Source: Xestospongia muta
Lineage: Eukaryota; Porifera; Demospongiae; Haplosclerida; Petrosiidae
NCBI GenBank assembly: GCA_963693285.1
Contig: OY848930.1
Span: forward strand, 3,534,001 to 3,598,000
DNA: 64,000 nucleotides
Direction of reading: 5' to 3'
The notes under the pieces were generated by a model. The model did no database searches. It saw only the letters and a program-made list of their open reading frames with translations, and was not told the DNA's origin. Shown here piece after piece: positions 1 through 9,700 of the stretch. Position numbers and translations under genes: made by a program. Within the stretch, counting starts at the first letter, position 1, and every line of letters begins with the position of its first letter.

Positions 1-35
1 AATTTATAATGTTAAATAATGTAATATAACATTAC

Positions 36-370
36 TTTGCTCCTGATTTCTGTAAAAGAGTGGCCCATTGATTAGGATCAAAGAGCTCAGCTTTAAACAT
101 GGGTGCAAAATCAGGATAGGTAAACCCAGGTGGATAATTCTTCTCCATAAAGCTCACTACACTAGGAGAAGGGTTGCTTCCTTTCCATTGTTCCCAGAAC
201 CATTCTGAACTAAAACTTGGCACAGAGTAGACACCCCAGTGCATAAAGATACCAATTTTAGCTTCATCATACCAGGATGGTAGTGGTCTCTTATCCAGAG
301 AGTCCCAGTTAGGTTGGTAGAGAGCAGACACTGATGTTATCAGAAGAATACAAACTAACATTTCCTTCAT
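36..370 (-). CDS. FUCA1-like: Alpha-L-fucosidase copy A, first exon only (GH29, partial at left edge)
   Basis: This is the first coding exon of a secreted or lysosomal glycoside hydrolase family 29 enzyme, which removes alpha-L-fucose from glycoconjugates. The start is taken at 370 because it aligns with the start of copy B (4999) and gives an exon of exactly the same length, 335 nt; an upstream in-frame ATG at 382 is possible. The protein begins with a hydrophobic signal peptide ([16 protein letters not shown]) followed by the conserved [31 protein letters not shown] and SEWFWEQW segments of the GH29 N-terminus. The exon ends at a GT donor (34-35 on the opposite strand), and the remaining exons lie off the left edge. 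Bases 1-202 are identical to 4630-4831 of copy B, intron included, while the signal-peptide end has diverged. The start is about 110 bp from the divergent WDR25-like start. Confidence 0.9.
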
Positions 371-481
371 TATTATCCCCATTTCCTTGTAGATAAACTA
401 CAAAACTCTGACAAAGGACTCTATGTAAATAAAAAATTAACTAAGCAGATCACATGTTGCGTTTGCCCCACCCACAACTTA
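371..481. promoter_or_regulatory. Compact divergent promoter between fucosidase A and the WDR25-like gene
   Basis: Only about 110 bp separate the two divergently read start codons (370 minus, 482 plus), so the 5' untranslated and promoter sequences of both must overlap here or lie in neighbouring transcribed sequence. I see no canonical TATA box placed for either gene. This is inferred from geometry, not from a recognised motif. Confidence 0.4.
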
Positions 482-1705
482 ATGAACTTGATTGAGAAGA
501 ACTATCTCAGTAGTAGTGATGATGAAGACTCGTCTCCTGTTGCTAAAGATAAACAAACAGATCCCATACCATCCGTGAATCCGGGCAATGACAGAGAGCA
601 TGTACACAAGATAAGTGATTCAGTACACACCCAAGAACATCAAGTAACTCACACTCTAGTGAAAGGTTATATTTCTAAACGAAAACGACCCAACACAAGC
701 GATCATGTAAATCCTGAACCATCATCTCCTGATAAATACACATCGCTCTCAAGTTACTTATCCAATACTACTGCTAGTACTAATCAATAGCGACCACTTC
801 AATGGATTGGCCATCACCAACCAATAATGAGCTTAGATTGGCATCCTTTTCATCCTAATCTCTTACTGTCTTCATCACTAGACAGTTTGATTAAAGTCTG
901 GGATACTACATCCAAAGAACAATGCATTGCCAGTCATTCTTTTCATACTGAGGCAGTACAGTCTGCTCAATGGATATCACCTAATCATGTAATAAGTGGA
1001 GGATTTGATAAATCAATGATACATACTGATATAGAAACTATGAAAGTAGTTAGAACTATGCATTTTGAAGGAATGGTCACAGCATTAACAAAACATCCCA
1101 CAGACTCAAATATATTTGTTACTGGTGATTCCCTCAAGAATGTTCAGACTTGGGACCTACGCATTGGTAAACCTAGTGAACGATATTTTGGTGCTGGGGG
1201 TCAGATATTAGATGTTGCATTCATCAATGGTGGACAAGAACTTGTAGCATCTTCAGATATCGTACGTAAGAATGCTGCTAGTCAAATGCTATTAGTTTGG
1301 GAGACCCGATCAACTATAGTGCGTTCTCATCAAATATACTGTGAACCATATACTTGTGTGTGTTTACAGAGTCATCCTTATGACGACATATTTATAGCAC
1401 AATCTAATGCTAATTATGCTGTTATTTTTAACTCAAAACGACCATATAGAATGAACAAGTATAAACGTTTTGAGTCTCATTTAGTGGAAGGTTATAAAAC
1501 ACAGATTGATATTAATTCTGATGGCAGTGTCCTTGCATCAGCCAGTGCAAATGGTAAAGTTTACATATATGATTACTATAGTACAAGACTTAGAAAGACG
1601 CACTCAATTGGCTCCTCTCCTACCTTAGCTGTTCAATGGCACCCAACCTTATCTTCTATACTGGCATGTTCATCATGGAATGGAACAATTGCTATAATAT
1701 TATAA
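482..1705 (+). CDS. WDR25: WDR25-like WD40-repeat protein, with an in-frame TAG at 788-790
   Basis: A WD40 propeller protein related to WDR25, a paralogue of the splicing factor PRP17/CDC40; its biochemical role is poorly defined. The N-terminal part (482-787) is acidic and low-complexity and has a YISKRKR motif like the one that precedes the WDR25 propeller. The propeller runs from about 791 to 1705 and includes FHTEAVQSAQW, SGGFDKSMIHTDIET, NAASQMLLVWETRS, a PYRMNKYKRFESHLVEGY segment characteristic of WDR25, and a final WHPTLSSILACSSWNG. The two parts are in one frame, separated by a single TAG. Either this is a disabled or read-through gene, or 707-790 is an 84-nt phase-0 intron (GT at 707, AG at 789-790). 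Residues just before the TAG (SSYLSNTT) look homologous to WDR25, which weakens the intron reading. The rest is intronless, unusual here. The reading frame is 406 residues, shorter than vertebrate WDR25. Confidence 0.82.
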
Positions 1706-1822
1706 CAGATTATGTATGTTTGATATACAAAACCTGATTAACATGCTTGATTATGTTAAAACAATAATTTTTTGATATTTGATGACAACTTACAACAATT
1801 ACATAATATTAATATTTGGAGT

Positions 1823-2166
1823 TTAGTTGGGGGAAATATGCTCCAGTTTGATAACCCAGGCCCATTTAAGTGATGTATCCATAGAAAGAAGAGATGGCAT
1901 CGATTTCATAGTAATATTAGTAATTAAAACAGTGTTATGTTTACTTTTTGCAACCTATATAACCATAATATTACTTAAATCAACCAATCAATTTTAAGAG
2001 CATAAACTAAACTTGGTACAGAGTTAGAAATCCCATACAGTATATAAATGTTTAACATCAATATATGAGAGACTCCAGAGAGACTGACAGTCTTGCTTAG
2101 GTTTGTATAGAGCTGAGACTGGTATAAATGGATAATACAAACCAACAGTTTGGCAGTCAATATCAA
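1823..2166 (-). pseudogene. Decayed alpha-L-fucosidase copy (first- and last-exon remnants)
   Basis: Two pieces of a GH29 gene lie together. 1823-1917 on the minus strand translates to a segment containing SLKWAWVIKLEHISPN followed by a stop, matching the C-terminus of copy B ([16 protein letters not shown], stop). About 1985-2166 is a degenerate first exon: it keeps the nucleotide pattern of the signal-peptide region, the YQPN segment and the VYSVPS segment, but the protein frame is corrupted. Exons 2 to 8 are missing, so the copy was internally deleted as well as mutated. It lies immediately 3' of the WDR25-like gene, making this the remains of a third tandem fucosidase. Confidence 0.75.
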
Positions 2167-2214
2167 TAATTATTAAATATAGCAGCTGTAAAATATTTTG
2201 TCAATCCAGATAAC

Positions 2215-2257
2215 CAGGAGCTCATGAGCGTCACAACGCGATGCTCATGCGCTCCTG
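2215..2257. repeat. Interrupted inverted repeat (hairpin) 3' of fucosidase B
   Basis: CAGGAGC then CATGAGC on the left arm pair with GCTCATG then GCTCCTG on the right arm, with a single mismatch between the two blocks and a 13-base centre that has further GCG/CGC pairing. It is GC-rich against very AT-rich flanks. It lies between the stop of fucosidase B (2440) and the fucosidase relic. Function unknown. Confidence 0.6.
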
Positions 2258-2270
2258 AGATAACAGAGGT

Positions 2271-2418
2271 ATAAATCAATAGTTAATACAACGTGTAGCA
2301 AGGTATAAGTTTTAATAATTAAAAATCCAGCAGTTATAAAACCAGCAGTCATAAAACAGTACGCTCAATAAAGCTAAAATTGAAGCATAAATCAATACCT
2401 AATAGTACATGTAGCAAT
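2271..2418. repeat. 31-bp imperfect direct repeat
   Basis: ATAAATCAATA-rich units at 2271-2301 and 2387-2418, both ending in GTAGCAA, differ at only a few positions and are about 116 bp apart. They lie in the 3' flank of fucosidase B. No function is evident. Confidence 0.5.
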
Positions 2419-2439
2419 GGGCATTTATATTATAATAGC

Positions 2440-4999
2440 TTAGTTTGGATCAATATTGTCTAGTTTGATGACCCAGGCCCACTGTAATGGAGTATCCAGT
2501 GGAAGGTAAGGCATTATAATATTGACTTGTCCACTACTGCCACTCATCAATTGTACTTTACCATAACCCAGTAATGTAGCCTCAGAACTGTTAGTAGTCT
2601 TGACTGAACCAATAGTTAGAATAAACTTCTCAGGCCACTTAAGAACAATAGCATACACAGAACCACTGATTGAGTTGGTAGTGTACCTACATGTATATAC
2701 ATTATGAATAGAAAACTGGTCATTTAACTAACCATACATCACCATTAATAGTATCATTCTGATAAGTCCATGGTTTACTACCATAAATAGCTTCACCATT
2801 AATGCTTAGCCAAGATCCTTATTAAATAAATTAATAGTAATAAGACGAGACCAAATCTTATGACCACTAGCTAGATTCGAGTGCTAGCTGAATTAACTAT
2901 AACTTACCCATTTGTAATAAACGTTCCTCAAATATTGGTACTATTCTACCATCATGTGTTGGTCCTACATTCATTAATATGTTACCTCCACAACTACATA
3001 GAAGAAGATATACAATGTGATTTTAAACAGTGAAGGATCTGTCTACATACCTGATAGTTGAGGCTAGTTCTTCTAAAATCTCTTCAATGGACAAAAAGTC
3101 ACTGAGGTTGGCCTCTCGTCTAAACCCCCAAGATGTACGATCAACTGTAAAGGCATTCTCCCATTTATGATTTTGAAGTTTATCTAGAAATAAGATGAAT
3201 TATAAATCAGGACAATATTAGGAGCTAACATACGTGGATTGTATCTATCATTGCAACTAAAATATCCTCCATGGTGACAACCACAACCTTGGCCCCATCT
3301 AAAGGAGTATAATGATATACATACCTATACTGTAATAATGGATGTACATACATACCTGTCATTTACAACAACACTGTCTTTTACTGGGCTATAGAAATAC
3401 AAATCAAATTAAATGTTGATTATATATAAACAGAATATTAAGTCATGATTATATTGTTCAAACTTATTGAAATTAATAGCATTCTGTTTGCAGAAGGAAG
3501 AGACCACATGTTTTTAAGGGCTCCTGGCAAAAGTTAAAGGAATAGTATTGAGATATAAAGGATAAAAATAATAACATTGGATACTATTGCTGGAATCCTT
3601 TTATGGAAAATGGATATTTCTTTAAATATGATAATAAATAACAACAATTTCCAGTGTTATTATGTGACAGAACTGGATGTGCACACAAAAGCACAACTGA
3701 AGTTCACAAAAGTACAGAAGCTTGTAAGCAATTTACACGATCTAGCTATTGGATCATTTGATCAGTAATGGCATCATCAGATCACCACAAAATTAGTTAA
3801 TCAGATTCAATCTATCTTATTTTCCCAAGGATTTGATCTGGGACAAAGATTATAATAAGACTGACATTATTTGCTATTTTGGCTTGGCTTGTCCTCACTT
3901 TATTTTATTCAATTAAAGACTTTTAAACTTAATACTAGGTCCTTCCTTAGCAAGGTGGCACTGTGACATATTACTTTAGTTATTTATATCCCGATATAAT
4001 GTCATTAACACTATGATAATATCAAGTAATATCCATTATAATGTGGTGTTCTTAAAACATATTATTGTATACTGCACAGTTAGTAATTTTATGGGTATAA
4101 GGTTTTGTAGATTTTGTGGATTTTAGATTTTTTTGGTAGGCCATCATAAAATATAATAATTACCTTTCATTATAAAGCCAAGCCAGAAACTCAGTACTGT
4201 TCCAGTATGTGTATGGAGCTTCCCAATCTCCATCAGACCAAATGACTTCAGGTTTGTACATATTGACTATTTCATGCATTTGTGGTATACTGACTTCCTA
4301 TATAAAGTAATTTGTAGTTACTCATATAATGTCATGTTGCTATTGGTAATACTAATATGACATTAGTCTTACCTCTACATATGTCTGTGTTTTAAACCCA
4401 TTTGCCTTGTCTTGTAAATAAAGTGGATTGAACCATTCAAACTGAGAAAAGTACAGACCAAAATGAAGATCAGTATTATTTCTGATGGCACTAGCTAAGT
4501 CACCAACAAGATCACGATGTGGTCCAGTATCCATAGCATTCCAGTTCCAAGCTGTCTTACTTGGCCAGTTAGTAAATCCTTCATGATGTTTACTGGTTAA
4601 CACAACATACCTGTATATGTAATCACATTAATTTATAATGTTAAATAATGTAATATAACATTACTTTGCTCCTGATTTCTGTAAAAGAGTGGCCCATTGA
4701 TTAGGATCAAAGAGCTCAGCTTTAAACATGGGTGCAAAATCAGGATAGGTAAACCCAGGTGGATAATTCTTCTCCATAAAGCTCACTACACTAGGAGAAG
4801 GGTTGCTTCCTTTCCATTGTTCCCAGAACCACTCTGAACTAAAACTTGGCACAGAGTAGACACCCCAGTGCATAAAGATTCCAATTTTGACTTCATCATA
4901 CCAGGATGGTAGTGGTCTATTGTCCAAAGAGTCCCAGTTAGGTTGATATTGAGCTGAGACCGATGTTACCAGTAGAACAAAAATCCACAATGCTTTCAT
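2440..4999 (-). CDS. FUCA1-like: Alpha-L-fucosidase copy B, complete, 9 exons (GH29)
   Basis: Secreted or lysosomal exo-alpha-L-fucosidase. Exons on the minus strand: 4665-4999, 4373-4610, 4164-4297, 3356-3388, 3234-3298, 3051-3183, 2908-2993, 2733-2817, 2440-2686; all introns are GT-AG and the total is 1356 nt (451 aa), close to the usual size of about 460. Signal peptide residues 1-16 ([16 protein letters not shown]). GH29 landmarks in order: [29 protein letters not shown] (substrate-binding histidines), [23 protein letters not shown] with the expected nucleophile Asp near residue 213, [44 protein letters not shown], and a C-terminal beta-sandwich ending in WAWVIKL. Everything expected of an active enzyme is present. 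The long intron 3389-4163 carries a dispersed repeat. Upstream, the head-to-head MARCHF6 start is about 660 bp away. Confidence 0.95.
3541..3665. repeat. Dispersed repeat family 1, copy in a fucosidase B intron
   Basis: This intronic segment matches 10113-10245 in a MARCHF6 intron: both share TGAGATRTAAAGGATAAAAA, a segment reading ATACTRTTGCY, then AATCCTTTTATGRAAAATGGAT and a later TTATTAT block. The two copies are clearly related but diverged. No coding capacity. Confidence 0.7.
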
Positions 5000-5040
5000 C
5001 TTATGACCAAGAGATTAACGAGTGTGAATAATGGACACAC

Positions 5041-5581
5041 CAGGGCCTCCAACCTCAAAATTTGATTTTCTCCTAGGGAAACTAAAATTTATCCCTTTAT
5101 TTCCCTAAATACAAAATTATTAACCCCCTAGACCCCCTTAAATTTTACAAGATTTCCTTGAATTTTCCCTAGAAAACCAATACTTAGTCATTGTCAGAGT
5201 CAAAACTTTCATCATTTCTAAGTTGACACATTTGCACATGGAACTGTCAGGTTTAATTCCACACAAGTGCAAGGCAAGCTTTGTTTAGTCAAAATTCAAC
5301 TCAGCCATCACCTCCAAATAGACTCTACCAGCTGCCAATTCAATAGCTGAACTGAGTATTTAATGTGCATGTGCTTATTGTACTAGCTGCTAATCAGTAA
5401 ATTTTACATGTATGTAATCATGCATGTTTATCAAAAATAGATTTTAAACAGGCTATGAATTTATTATTAGTTATGAATATTATTAAAGTGTTTGAAAGTA
5501 TAAAATCCCTAAATTCCTTATTTTTTAAAAAATTCCTCCCCTGGAAGTTAATCAATTATTTCCCTAACATTGGAGGCCCTG
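5041..5581. mobile_element. Short non-autonomous inverted-repeat element (MITE, possibly hAT-like)
   Basis: The 541-bp segment starts with CAGGGCCTCCAA and ends with its exact reverse complement TTGGAGGCCCTG. The subterminal regions on both sides are rich in CCCT/TTCCC motifs, as is common in MITEs. CAGGG-type ends are typical of hAT transposons, which make 8-bp target duplications; the flanks (GGACACAC and CCCGACACAC) share only GACACAC in offset register, so a clean duplication is not proven. There is no transposase. It sits in the divergent intergenic region between fucosidase B and MARCHF6. Confidence 0.7.
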
Positions 5582-5608
5582 CCCGACACACCTTTACTAA
5601 ACCTTCCT

Positions 5609-5627
5609 TCACGTGACAAACACGTGA
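5609..5627. promoter_or_regulatory. Paired CACGTG E-boxes upstream of MARCHF6
   Basis: Two palindromic CACGTG cores lie at 5610-5615 and 5621-5626, 11 bp apart (about one helical turn) and about 40 bp before the MARCHF6 start at 5661. CACGTG is the core site of bHLH-zip factors (MYC/MAX, USF, SREBP, TFEB/MITF families). Both are followed by A (CACGTGA), as in many USF/TFEB sites. Binding is inferred. Confidence 0.5.
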
Positions 5628-5660
5628 TCATATATTTATGCCAACGCAGCAGTAATTAAA

Positions 5661-6684
5661 ATGGAGGGGCAGTCGTCTTCAAGCCATGAGGGTATGGTTT
5701 TAAGTAATGTCAATAGACAGAATTATAATTTGATCTTCTGATAGTCATGTCTTCCATTAGTGATCCACACTATTCATGTAGTCTAAAAGCTTGTATTTAT
5801 ATACATTAAGACAGGCTAGGTTTGGTTGTGTTCATGTCTGTTGTTTACTGGGTAATCTGCCTGTATGACCCTTCTATTACATAGTATTGTTTATATTATC
5901 AATGTTCATAGATATCTGTCGTGTTTGTCGCCTTGGTGGTAGTTTAGAGAGACCCTTATTTCATCCCTGTATGTGTACAGGAAGTATTAGATATGTTCAT
6001 CAAGACTGGTTAGTAATAGTATGTAAAATGACTTTATTTTATATGTTACATGTTGTTCACAGTTTAATGCAGTGGCTTAGACATAGTCGCAAAGAGTAAG
6101 TCCAGAATCTAGTACTAATTTAAATCGTTTATATGCATATGTTGCATTTATGTATATTTAGGCTTTTAAGCTCAACACATATTACTATAAAATTGTGTCG
6201 ACAGAGTTAATTGATGATGTGTTAAAGAATGAGTTTTATGTACTACAATGCTTTGTCTCATATATTTTACATATGATATATATTTATAACAAAGCCATTT
6301 CTTGCGTGTTCTTCATACATGTTCTTTTATTTTCAATCCATAATGTATTATTAGCACTAAACATTATCTCATTTTTATAGATACTGTGAACTATGTCACT
6401 ACAAATTCCAGTTTGCTTCCAGTAAGTGTGTAAATTACTTGCATTATTGAACACTATATTATTACATAAACGTAACATAACTCAGTTATCATTTATTTGC
6501 TATGTATTGTTAATGTTGTCTTGTTTAGTTTATCGTGCTGATATGCCTAAATGGTTACCATTTAAAGATATCTATCGAAGTCTTATTCAAGGAATTGCTC
6601 AAAAGTTACAGCGATGGTTACATCTTTGGTTTGTTGTTTTTATATGGCTCTATATTCTACCAGTATGTACATGTAAGTTTATAA

Positions 6685-6716
<32 letters not shown>

Positions 6717-9700
6717 GTTAATGAACATATATACTTGTATTAATTATTGCCCTACTAGTACAGGTTTTCTACATATGAGTAAGTGGTATGGTAATTCTTA
6801 AGCAATAGAGTCTCCATTAGAGGGCTGTTACCTATCTTGTTGAACTCTACAGAGACTTGTTTGTCTATGTGATGATCCACAAGTAAATACAAGGTGTTAG
6901 CTTTTCAACAGCAACTAAATCCCTGTAGAGGTCAATAATGTAGGTTATAGTCCTCTAATAAGGGTTTTAAATGATTTAGACCATTTCAGAGTGAGATTTA
7001 AAATCATTTTTATGCTGCAACATAAACGACAAAATAAGTTAAATAATTTTAATAATCACAGAATATCTTATAATATCAGAGCTCCTCTGATTGTTGGATG
7101 TCACACACAGCTAAGTTGAGCCAACAGTTATTCACCACTTTAAATATTGCTAGTAAATATCAGCAAAAATTGAGCAAATCTCTCTTCTACTTGGTTTCAT
7201 GGAACCTACCTGTTCACCTAGCTCTATGACTAAGCACTTTGGAGTGTAGGCCTAACATTTAAGACAGAGTGTATAGAAAACCTGGCTCATTACTTGGTTA
7301 ACACTCAAATTTATACACTTATTCTTAGACCTAAAACTAGGACTGTTAAATACTTGAGTGTATGATGTTTAGTTGGTAGTCTCTTCTAATATGTTTAACA
7401 TATGATTTATAATCTGTTAGGCCTATCATCTCCAGGTTTTGTCCATGTTGTAGTGTATGGAGAAAACAATAGTACATACCTACATAGTTTTAACACATCT
7501 CTCTGGATTGTGGTCCATTGTTGCTTTGACTGATTATATAGTGAATTTCAAATAAAATATTTGTAGGTGGGACAAAAATAATTTTTCTTTATCAGGTTAG
7601 ATCAGTTAATTACTTGTGATATAAGGTTAATAGTTAATATCACTGAAAAGATCAAACATTAAACTACACAGTGATGCCAATAATATCCTTCTCTGAGCAC
7701 TTGAAAGCAGCAAGCGAGCATTTGAAGAACAGCTTGACAGGTCACATCCTGGATTTTCTTTCATCAAATGGTTTTCTCAAAATTAACCAGGCATAACTTG
7801 GAAATGGCTTGCTAAATATTATTACTACTTTTATTCAACTATTGACTATAAACGTATTGGTGGAGTTTGATGTAGCATAAGAAAATTGTAAGAAATTATG
7901 GACATGGTCATGTTCAATGCATAATTGTGTCTATAGTGGTTAATATGCTAGTTAACCCTAAATTTGTATGTTAACAAGACAATATTGAGTTAGTTAAGGT
8001 AATTTTGATACTACCAATATACAACAACAACCCTCTTACCTCCAACCAATATCATGTACTTATGAACAGTCAATAAATATAATTATATAAATTATATAAA
8101 TACCATATAAATTATAATATATACGTTTTAACATGTACAGTATACATATATTGATATATAGTACTACACTCACATTTTATACATGTACATGTATTATATA
8201 TTTATATTTTAACTTCATTACTAATTCATTTTATTTATATAGATCGTATTTATGGTGTTATATTTAATGGTGATTTTTGGTCTGCTGTCATGTTACCATT
8301 GGACATTATAACATTGTAAGGCATTAAATAGAACTGATGATATAGTGTATAGATATGCTATATTTGACTAGTTAAGTAATTGTTATAATGGTAATGATGT
8401 GGTGTTCACTCTTTGTACTGATAGCTAGATAATTTAGTGGTGATTATATTTGGGAGATCTTTAAACTAAATAATTAAAAGTTGGTGCATTTATATTTTGC
8501 TATTCCAGTCCATGTATTAGCTATTATAGAAAGCTCCATTTTTTGTTCCTATTCTTTTGAAGAATACTCAATTAAGACCATCTTCACAACACAGTTATTT
8601 CTGTAGTATATTGATATAAAACTCCACCCACTCGTATTAGCTGAACTAGTTCATTGCGCCTGGATAGAATCACCATAACATTAAATTAATTTTCTCTAAA
8701 CTATTTAGCATAGACTATAGGATAATAGCACACAATGTTAGTGTCATTATTACAGGTAATTGTCTCCCTTCTTTCTACAGTGACAATCTTATACTTGAGT
8801 GTTTAATTGGACTCCTTATTGTCATTATATCGCTTCTTGGATTTATTAGCCTTGCCTGGCTCAAAGATCAACTCACCAATGGGCGTGGTCCTGAGTGGCT
8901 CACTGCAGACCAACAAGAAGCTCAAAGACAACGTGACAACCCAAGACCAGCTAGGAGAGAGGCTACAATGGACAAGAGAAGACAACTTTTACAAGATGCT
9001 CATCGTCGTCTGAGACAGAGACAGAACTCTCCTGAGAGAGGATTTTTATCTGATCAAAATAATAATTTAGGTTTTCAAACTGATGTAAGTATCCTTAAGC
9101 AATTTGTTACATGTACATGTACTTATTACATGTACTTGTTACATGTACATGGACTTATTACATGGACTTGTTACATGCACATGGACTTATTACATGGACT
9201 TGTTACATGTACATGGACTTATTACATGGACTTGTTACGTGTACATGGACTTATTACATGGACTTGTTACATGTACATGGACTTATTACATGGACTTGTT
9301 ACATGTACATGGACTTATTACATGGACTTGTTACATGTACATGGACTTATTACATGTACTTGTTACATGCACATGGACTTATTACATGTACTTGTTATGT
9401 GTACATGGACTTATTACATGTACTTGTTACATCTACGTGTATTATATAAACATTGTACAGTCCAAAATTTGGACGAGTTTGAATTTGTTGGCTTGATTCA
9501 GCTATTTTTTTCTGCCATACTTTTAGCAATAGTCCTAACTCACCAAATTTAATCTACCATGTTATAAATTTGTATTACTGTACATACCATATATGTATAA
9601 CATAATGTGACTATTTAGATTATCCATGTATTACGTACAACTTGCAACACCTTCAAGCTTTTTCCCACCAATAGAGACTACTACGTGAATTGAAAGAGAC

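Noticed and set aside
9104..9496. Three overlapping repetitive proteins
   Set aside because: Products of the 32-bp intronic minisatellite. The frame continuing exon 7 is noted as a finding, but none is a supported independent gene.
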